A stretch of DNA of 64,000 nucleotides, taken from Methylibium sp. NZG. GTDB taxonomy: Bacteria; Pseudomonadota; Gammaproteobacteria; Burkholderiales; Burkholderiaceae_C. The stretch spans positions 1 through 64,000 of the forward strand of contig LGRD01000012.1 in NCBI GenBank assembly GCA_001263235.1, given 5' to 3'. Below the pieces are notes generated by a model, which was not told where the DNA came from, searched no databases, and was given only the letters and a program-made list of their open reading frames with translations. The position numbers were made by a program, and so were the translations under genes. This document shows positions 59,770-64,000 of this stretch, piece by piece. Position 1 is the first letter of the stretch. Each line of letters starts with the position of its first letter.

Positions 59770-60834
59770 ATGCAGAACAGCCACCTGGTCCTGACCCCCG
59801 AGGCCCTGTCGATGCTCGACGCGATCGCCCGCACCGGCAGCTTTGCCGCCGCCGCGCGCGAGCTGGGCAAGGTGCCCTCGGCGCTGACCTACAACGTGCG
59901 CCAGCTCGAAGACGCGCTCGACGTGCTGCTGTTCGACCGCAGCTCGCGCCAGGCGCGCTTCACCGCCGCGGGCAAGGAGCTGCTGAACGAAGGCCGGCGG
60001 CTGCTGGCCGAGGTGCAGGCGGTGTCGAACCGCGTGCGGCGCGTGGCCACCGGCTGGGAGACGCAGCTCGCGGTGGCGATGGATGGCGTGCTGTCGCAGT
60101 TGACGCTGTTCGAGCTTTGCGAGGCGTTTTATGCGCTCGACCCGCAAGCTGTGGCCGGTGGCGCTGCGGGTGGCGCGTCCGGCGGCGCGGCCGGTGGCGC
60201 TGCGAGCGGCGCAGCAGGCCGCAGCACCGGCGGCCCGGGCACGCGCTTGCGCTTGCGCACCGAGGTGCTGGCCGGCACCTGGGAGGCGCTGGTCACCGGC
60301 GAGGCCGACCTGGCGATCGGCGTGGGCACCGAGGCGCCGCCGCCGCCGGGCGTGGCGATCGAGCCGCTGGGCGAGTTGACGTTCGTCTTCGCCGTTGCGC
60401 CACACCACCCGCTCGCCGCATTGGGTGCGTCCGACGGGCCACTCGCAGACGCCGACCTGCTGCCCCACCGCGCGGTGGCGGTGGCCGACTCGGCGCACCG
60501 CCTCTCCAAGATCACCGTGAACCTGCTGCCGGGGCAGGACGTGCTGACCGTCGCGACCACGCACGACAAGATCGAGGCATTGGTGCGCGGCATGGGCTGC
60601 GCCTTCGTGCCCGAGCCGATGGCACGCCACCACATCGCGGCCGGCCGGCTGGTGGTGCGCAAGGTGCAGCGCGCGCGCCAGGCGGTGCGCCTGGGTTATG
60701 CGTGGCGCTGCGATGTGGGCCCGCGCGGCCGCCGTGCGCAGGTGGGCTTGGCGCTGGGCTGGTGGCTGGAGCAGCTCAAGCGGCCGGCCACGCGCGCGGC
60801 GCTGATGGAGCGCCATGTGCCCTGCACCGACTAG
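59770..60834 (+). CDS. LysR-family transcriptional regulator with Gly/Ala-rich insert
   Basis: 354 aa, about 50 longer than the usual LysR regulator. The winged helix-turn-helix reads [20 protein letters not shown] and [20 protein letters not shown]. The effector-binding domain follows from about residue 95 but is interrupted near residues 127-156 by a Gly/Ala/Ser-rich stretch ([15 protein letters not shown]...), encoded by repetitive GGC/GCG sequence. Divergent from pirin, whose promoter it likely controls. The end overlaps the GluQ-RS start by 20 bases. Confidence 0.88.
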   Translation: MQNSHLVLTPEALSMLDAIARTGSFAAAARELGKVPSALTYNVRQLEDALDVLLFDRSSRQARFTAAGKELLNEGRRLLAEVQAVSNRVRRVATGWETQLAVAMDGVLSQLTLFELCEAFYALDPQAVAGGAAGGASGGAAGGAASGAAGRSTGGPGTRLRLRTEVLAGTWEALVTGEADLAIGVGTEAPPPPGVAIEPLGELTFVFAVAPHHPLAALGASDGPLADADLLPHRAVAVADSAHRLSKITVNLLPGQDVLTVATTHDKIEALVRGMGCAFVPEPMARHHIAAGRLVVRKVQRARQAVRLGYAWRCDVGPRGRRAQVGLALGWWLEQLKRPATRAALMERHVPCTD

Positions 60835-61822
60835 CACCGCGGCGCCTGCGCCTGCGCCTGGGCCTGAGCGTTTCGCGGCTCGGCGCAGCGCGGGCCGCTT
60901 CGCCCCGTCGCCCACCGGTCCGCTGCACGCTGGCTCGCTGGTGGCCGCGCTCGCGTCGTGGCTCGACGCGCGCGCGCATGGCGGGCGCTGGCTGGTGCGC
61001 ATCGAAGACGTGGACACGCCGCGCTGCGTGCCCGGTGCGGACCGGCAGATCGTGGCGCAGTTGGCGGCATGCGGGCTGGTGTCGGACGAGCCGGTGGTGC
61101 AGCAGTCGGCGCGCGGCGCGCTTTACGAGGTGGCGCTCACCGATCTGTTGGCGCGCCACTGGGCCTACCCGTGCGGCTGCAGCCGCAGCGACATCGACGC
61201 CGCGCTGGCCGCTCAAGGCGTGGCGCGGCCCCGCCACGGCGAGCGCGTCTATCCCGGCACCTGCCGCGCCGGCCTGCACGGCAAGCCGGCGCGCGCGGTG
61301 CGGCTGCTTGCGGTTGCCGTGGCCGGCGCCGCCACGGCGGCAGCGTCCGCGCCGTCCGTTGCAAGCGACGCCACCGACCTCGTCATCGACTGGGCCGACC
61401 GGCGCCTGGGCCCGCAGCGCGACAACGTCAGCACGCAGGCAGGCGACTTCGTGCTGCGCCGTGCCGACGGCCTGTGGGCCTACCAGCTGGCGGTGGTGGT
61501 GGACGACGCGGAGCAAGCCGTCACCCACGTCGTGCGCGGCGAAGACCTGGCCGACAACACCGCGCGCCAGATCCACTTGCAGCGGCTCTTGGGCTTGCCG
61601 ACGCCCACGTACCTGCACACACCGCTGGTGCGGGGCCGCAATGGCGAAAAGCTGTCGAAGCAGAACGGCGCGCAGGCATTGGAGCTGGGCGACCCGGCGG
61701 CCGCGTTGCGCGCGCTGCGCCAGGCCGCCGCTGTGCTGGACCTGCACGCCGCCGACGCCCCGACCGTGCCCGACCTGCTGGCCGCGCTGCTGCCGCAGTG
61801 GCGCGCGCGCTGGCTGGCATGA
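60815..61822 (+). CDS. gluQ: GluQ-RS: glutamyl-Q tRNA(Asp) synthetase
   Basis: 335 aa, a shortened glutamyl-tRNA synthetase paralogue that puts glutamate on the queuosine of tRNA(Asp). The HIGH-type motif is [20 protein letters not shown], the zinc site includes YPCGCSR, and the KMSKS-type motif is [10 protein letters not shown]. The anticodon-binding domain is absent, as expected. An Ala-rich insert ([15 protein letters not shown]) near residue 170 is a local extension. Its start lies inside the end of the LysR gene. Confidence 0.9.
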   Translation: MCPAPTSTAAPAPAPGPERFAARRSAGRFAPSPTGPLHAGSLVAALASWLDARAHGGRWLVRIEDVDTPRCVPGADRQIVAQLAACGLVSDEPVVQQSARGALYEVALTDLLARHWAYPCGCSRSDIDAALAAQGVARPRHGERVYPGTCRAGLHGKPARAVRLLAVAVAGAATAAASAPSVASDATDLVIDWADRRLGPQRDNVSTQAGDFVLRRADGLWAYQLAVVVDDAEQAVTHVVRGEDLADNTARQIHLQRLLGLPTPTYLHTPLVRGRNGEKLSKQNGAQALELGDPAAALRALRQAAAVLDLHAADAPTVPDLLAALLPQWRARWLA

Positions 61823-61862
61823 TGCGGTCCCGACATTTCCGTCCAAACCCTGAGGAAGCTCC

Positions 61863-62216
61863 ATGACGACGACCACCACCGCCTCCGGCCTGCAGTACAC
61901 CGACACCGTGCCCGGCACCGGCGCCGCCGCCATCGCCGGCCAGCATGTCACCGTGCACTACACCGGCTGGCTCTACAACGGCGGCGTCAAGGGCGCCAAG
62001 TTCGACAGCAGCAAGGACCGCCGCGACCCGTTCCAGTTCAGCCTCGGCGCCGGCATGGTGATCAAGGGTTGGGACGAAGGCGTGCTCGGCATGCAGGTGG
62101 GCGGCACGCGCGTGCTGGTGATCCCGCCGCAGCTCGGTTACGGCGCACGCGGAGCCGGCGGGGTGATCCCGCCGAATGCGACGCTGATGTTCGAGGTGGA
62201 GCTGCTCGGCGTCTGA
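61863..62216 (+). CDS. FKBP-type peptidyl-prolyl cis-trans isomerase
   Basis: 117-aa single-domain FKBP, cytoplasmic (no signal peptide). [41 protein letters not shown] (active-site Phe and Val/Ile), [20 protein letters not shown] and [20 protein letters not shown] are complete. It speeds proline isomerisation during folding. GAGGAAGC precedes the ATG. It follows gluQ by 40 bases. Confidence 0.94.
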   Translation: MTTTTTASGLQYTDTVPGTGAAAIAGQHVTVHYTGWLYNGGVKGAKFDSSKDRRDPFQFSLGAGMVIKGWDEGVLGMQVGGTRVLVIPPQLGYGARGAGGVIPPNATLMFEVELLGV

Positions 62217-62295
62217 TGCCGGCGTCTGATGCCGGCGCCTGATCTCGACGGCTGCCGGCGGCGGCCGCGCACGCGGCCGGCGCGTGTCGTGCCGT

Positions 62296-62694
62296 TCATC
62301 GCCTCGCCAATCTCTCCTTGGCCACGCCTCCTGCAGCGGCCGACACGCCGCTGACGAGCGTGCCCCAGGCGATGTCGAGCGCCGCCAGCCACACCGGCCA
62401 GTCCTTGAGCGTGGCCAGGTTGGTGAGGTCGTACGTCGCGTAAGCGAAGAAGCCGAACAGCGCGCCCTTCCAAGCGGCGTTGCGCCAGCCCGTCGAAGGC
62501 CCGACGGCAAACACCACCAAGCCAACCGGGTAGAGCAAGTAGAACAGGGCGGCGACCCCGAGCCGCGGCTCAGCCGCCATCAGGTGGCCGATGCCTTGCG
62601 AGTAGAGCTGCGTGGCGACGAGGCCGAGCCACAGCGCGTCCAGCACGAGCATCACTGCCGCCGTGGCTGCATACAGCAGCAGGGGCTTCTTCAT
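62296..62694 (-). CDS. DUF2177 family membrane protein
   Basis: 132 aa with four predicted transmembrane helices: LLLYAATAAVMLVLDALWLG, VAALFYLLYPVGLVVFAVG, ALFGFFAYATYDLTNLATL and a last one around LDIAWGTLVSGVSAAAGG. The central AYATYDLTNLATLKDWP motif is typical of DUF2177. Function unknown. Its start overlaps the fumC stop (ATGA), so the two genes are coupled on the minus strand. Confidence 0.88.
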   Translation of the reverse strand: MKKPLLLYAATAAVMLVLDALWLGLVATQLYSQGIGHLMAAEPRLGVAALFYLLYPVGLVVFAVGPSTGWRNAAWKGALFGFFAYATYDLTNLATLKDWPVWLAALDIAWGTLVSGVSAAAGGVAKERLARR

Positions 62695-64000
62695 GGTGTG
62701 GCCGCCGGCCGGGGGCCGAGCATGTGGCGCGGGTCGGCCCAGGCGTCGAACTGCTCCGCGCTCACCGCCCCCAGCGCCAGCGCCGCGTCGCGCAGCGTCA
62801 AGCCGTGCGCCTGCGCGTGCTTGGCAACCTGCGCCGCACGGTCGTAGCCGATGTGCGGCGCCAGCGCGGTGACGAGCATCAGCGAGCGCTGCAGCAGTTC
62901 ATCCACGCGCGCCTCGTTGACTTGCAGCCCGGCCACGCAGTGCTGCGCAAAGCCGTTCATCGCATCGGCCAGCAGGCGCAGGCTGTCCAGCGTGTTCAGT
63001 GCAATCAGCGGCTTGTAGACGTTGAGCTCGAAGTGGCCCTGCGACGCCGCGAAGCCGATCGCCGTGTCGTGCCCCAGCACCTGCGCGCACACCATCGACA
63101 GCGCCTCGACCTGCGTCGGGTTGACCTTGCCCGGCATGATCGAGCTGCCGGGTTCGTTCTCGGGCAACTGCAGTTCGCCCAAGCCGGCGCGCGGGCCGCT
63201 GCCCATCAGGCGGATGTCGCCGCCGATCTTGGCCAGGGCGATCGCAAGCATCTTCAGGCCCGAGTGCAGCCCGACCAATGCCTCGTGCCCAGCCATCGCG
63301 GCAAACAGGTTCGGCGCCTGCACCAGCGGCAGGCTCAGGCGCTGAGCCAGCAGGGCCGCCACACGCGAGCCGAACTCGGGGTGCGTGTTCAAGCCCGTGC
63401 CGACCGCCGTGCCACCGATGGCCAGAGCGTGCACCGGCACGAGCGCCTGCCGGACGACCACGCCGCACATCGCGAGCTGCGCCTCGTAGCCGCCGAACTC
63501 CTGGCCGAGCGTGACCGGCGTGGCGTCCTGCAGGTGCGTGCGGCCGATCTTCACGACGCCGGCCCACGTCTGCGCCTTCGAGCCGAGCGCGGCGCGCAGG
63601 CCCTCAAGCGCCGGCAGCAACCGTTCGCGCACCTGCAGTGCCGCAGCAAGATGCATGGCCGTCGGGAACACGTCGTTCGACGACTGGCCGAGGTTAACGT
63701 CATCGTTCGGGTGCACGCGCCGCGGCGCACTCGGCTCGCCGCCGAGCGCGGCATCGAGGGCGTGCGAGGCCAGGCTCGCGACCACCTCGTTGACGTTCAT
63801 GTTGCTCTGCGTGCCGGAGCCGGTCTGCCACACGGAGAGCGGGAACTGCGCATCGAACTCGCCGCCTGCGACGGCCAGCGCGGCCGCCGCAATCGCATCG
63901 GCCTTGCTCGCATCGAGCAGACCGAGCTCGCGGTTGACGCAGGCTGCGGCCCACTTCACGTGCGCGAGCGCGTGCACGATCTCGATCGGCATGCGCTGCT
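62691..64000 (-). CDS. fumC: FumC: class II fumarate hydratase (5' end beyond the window)
   Basis: At least 436 residues of the fumarase/aspartase superfamily; it interconverts fumarate and malate in the TCA cycle without an iron-sulphur cluster. VWQTGSGTQSNMNVNEV, the catalytic His region KIGRTHLQDATPVTLGQEF and the signature loop GSSIMPGKVNPTQ are present. The reading frame continues to the window edge, and homologues have about 25-35 more residues at the N-terminus, so the ATG at 63992 is internal. The stop overlaps the DUF2177 start. Confidence 0.93.
   Translation of the reverse strand, partial: QRMPIEIVHALAHVKWAAACVNRELGLLDASKADAIAAAALAVAGGEFDAQFPLSVWQTGSGTQSNMNVNEVVASLASHALDAALGGEPSAPRRVHPNDDVNLGQSSNDVFPTAMHLAAALQVRERLLPALEGLRAALGSKAQTWAGVVKIGRTHLQDATPVTLGQEFGGYEAQLAMCGVVVRQALVPVHALAIGGTAVGTGLNTHPEFGSRVAALLAQRLSLPLVQAPNLFAAMAGHEALVGLHSGLKMLAIALAKIGGDIRLMGSGPRAGLGELQLPENEPGSSIMPGKVNPTQVEALSMVCAQVLGHDTAIGFAASQGHFELNVYKPLIALNTLDSLRLLADAMNGFAQHCVAGLQVNEARVDELLQRSLMLVTALAPHIGYDRAAQVAKHAQAHGLTLRDAALALGAVSAEQFDAWADPRHMLGPRPAATP

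Overview
The window is high-GC (mostly 65-70% by eye), densely coding chromosomal DNA from a betaproteobacterium of the order Burkholderiales. The best fit is the Rubrivivax/Leptothrix/Methylibium side of the order. This rests on the block gyrA-pheA-tyrA-aroA/cmk-rpsA-ihfB-lapA-lapB-hldE(N)-hldD, the fused aroA-cmk gene, the ompA-ubiG-gph block, the tmRNA tag and the style of the proteins. The genus is inference.

Region by region. (1) 1-7.9 kb, plus strand: the meta-cleavage pathway for homoprotocatechuate (3,4-dihydroxyphenylacetate), hpaG1-hpaG2-hpaE-hpaD-hpaF-hpaH. It is followed by a class II aldolase/adducin-family protein and an iron-containing alcohol dehydrogenase where hpaI would be expected. 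A 0.7 kb non-coding array of nested inverted repeats sits between hpaE and hpaD. (2) 8.0-17.2 kb: a lone Bug-type periplasmic binding protein, then a haem uptake operon on the minus strand (TonB receptor hmuR, hmuS, hmuT, hmuU, an unexpected LCM-type methyltransferase, hmuV). Across a divergent region with two Fur-like boxes lies hemP, and then a DUF2325 gene. hmuR carries an in-frame TAG exactly at its signal-peptide junction. (3) 18.7-22.4 kb, minus strand: zinc alcohol dehydrogenase, FAD-dependent oxidoreductase and acyl-CoA dehydrogenase. (4) 22.5-25.2 kb, minus strand: tmRNA (ssrA), gph, ubiG and an OmpA-family porin with a very long proline tract. (5) 25.5-38.7 kb, plus strand: gyrA, a DUF2059 gene, aromatic amino-acid genes (pheA, tyrA, aroA-cmk), rpsA, ihfB, and LPS genes (lapA, lapB, hldE N-domain kinase, hldD). 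(6) 38.9-40.0 kb, plus: two tandem ComEA-like helix-hairpin-helix secreted proteins. (7) 40.1-48.7 kb, minus: a patatin-like lipase and a type IV minor pilin operon (fimT, pilV, pilW, pilX, pilY1, a small secreted protein, pilE-like). (8) 49.0-54.8 kb: dnaE (minus), a TrhO/YceA rhodanese and an EgtB-like protein (plus). (9) 54.9-58.1 kb: a low-GC orphan gene, a DUF599 membrane protein without a convincing start codon, and a complete IS256-family element with terminal inverted repeats and a 10-bp flanking direct repeat. (10) 58.2-64 kb: FMN reductase, pirin with a divergent LysR regulator carrying a Gly/Ala-rich insert, GluQ-RS, FKBP isomerase, DUF2177 and fumC (cut by the window end).

How they work together: the hpa genes would take homoprotocatechuate to pyruvate plus succinic semialdehyde. 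The hmu/hemP locus imports haem under probable Fur control. The pheA-tyrA-aroA genes share chorismate chemistry, and lapA/lapB/hldE/hldD serve lipopolysaccharide. No CRISPR array, tRNA, rRNA or prophage was seen. The points most worth checking are the amber codon in hmuR, the nested inverted-repeat array inside the hpa cluster, the methyltransferase inside the haem operon, and the aldolase/Fe-ADH pair standing where hpaI is expected.
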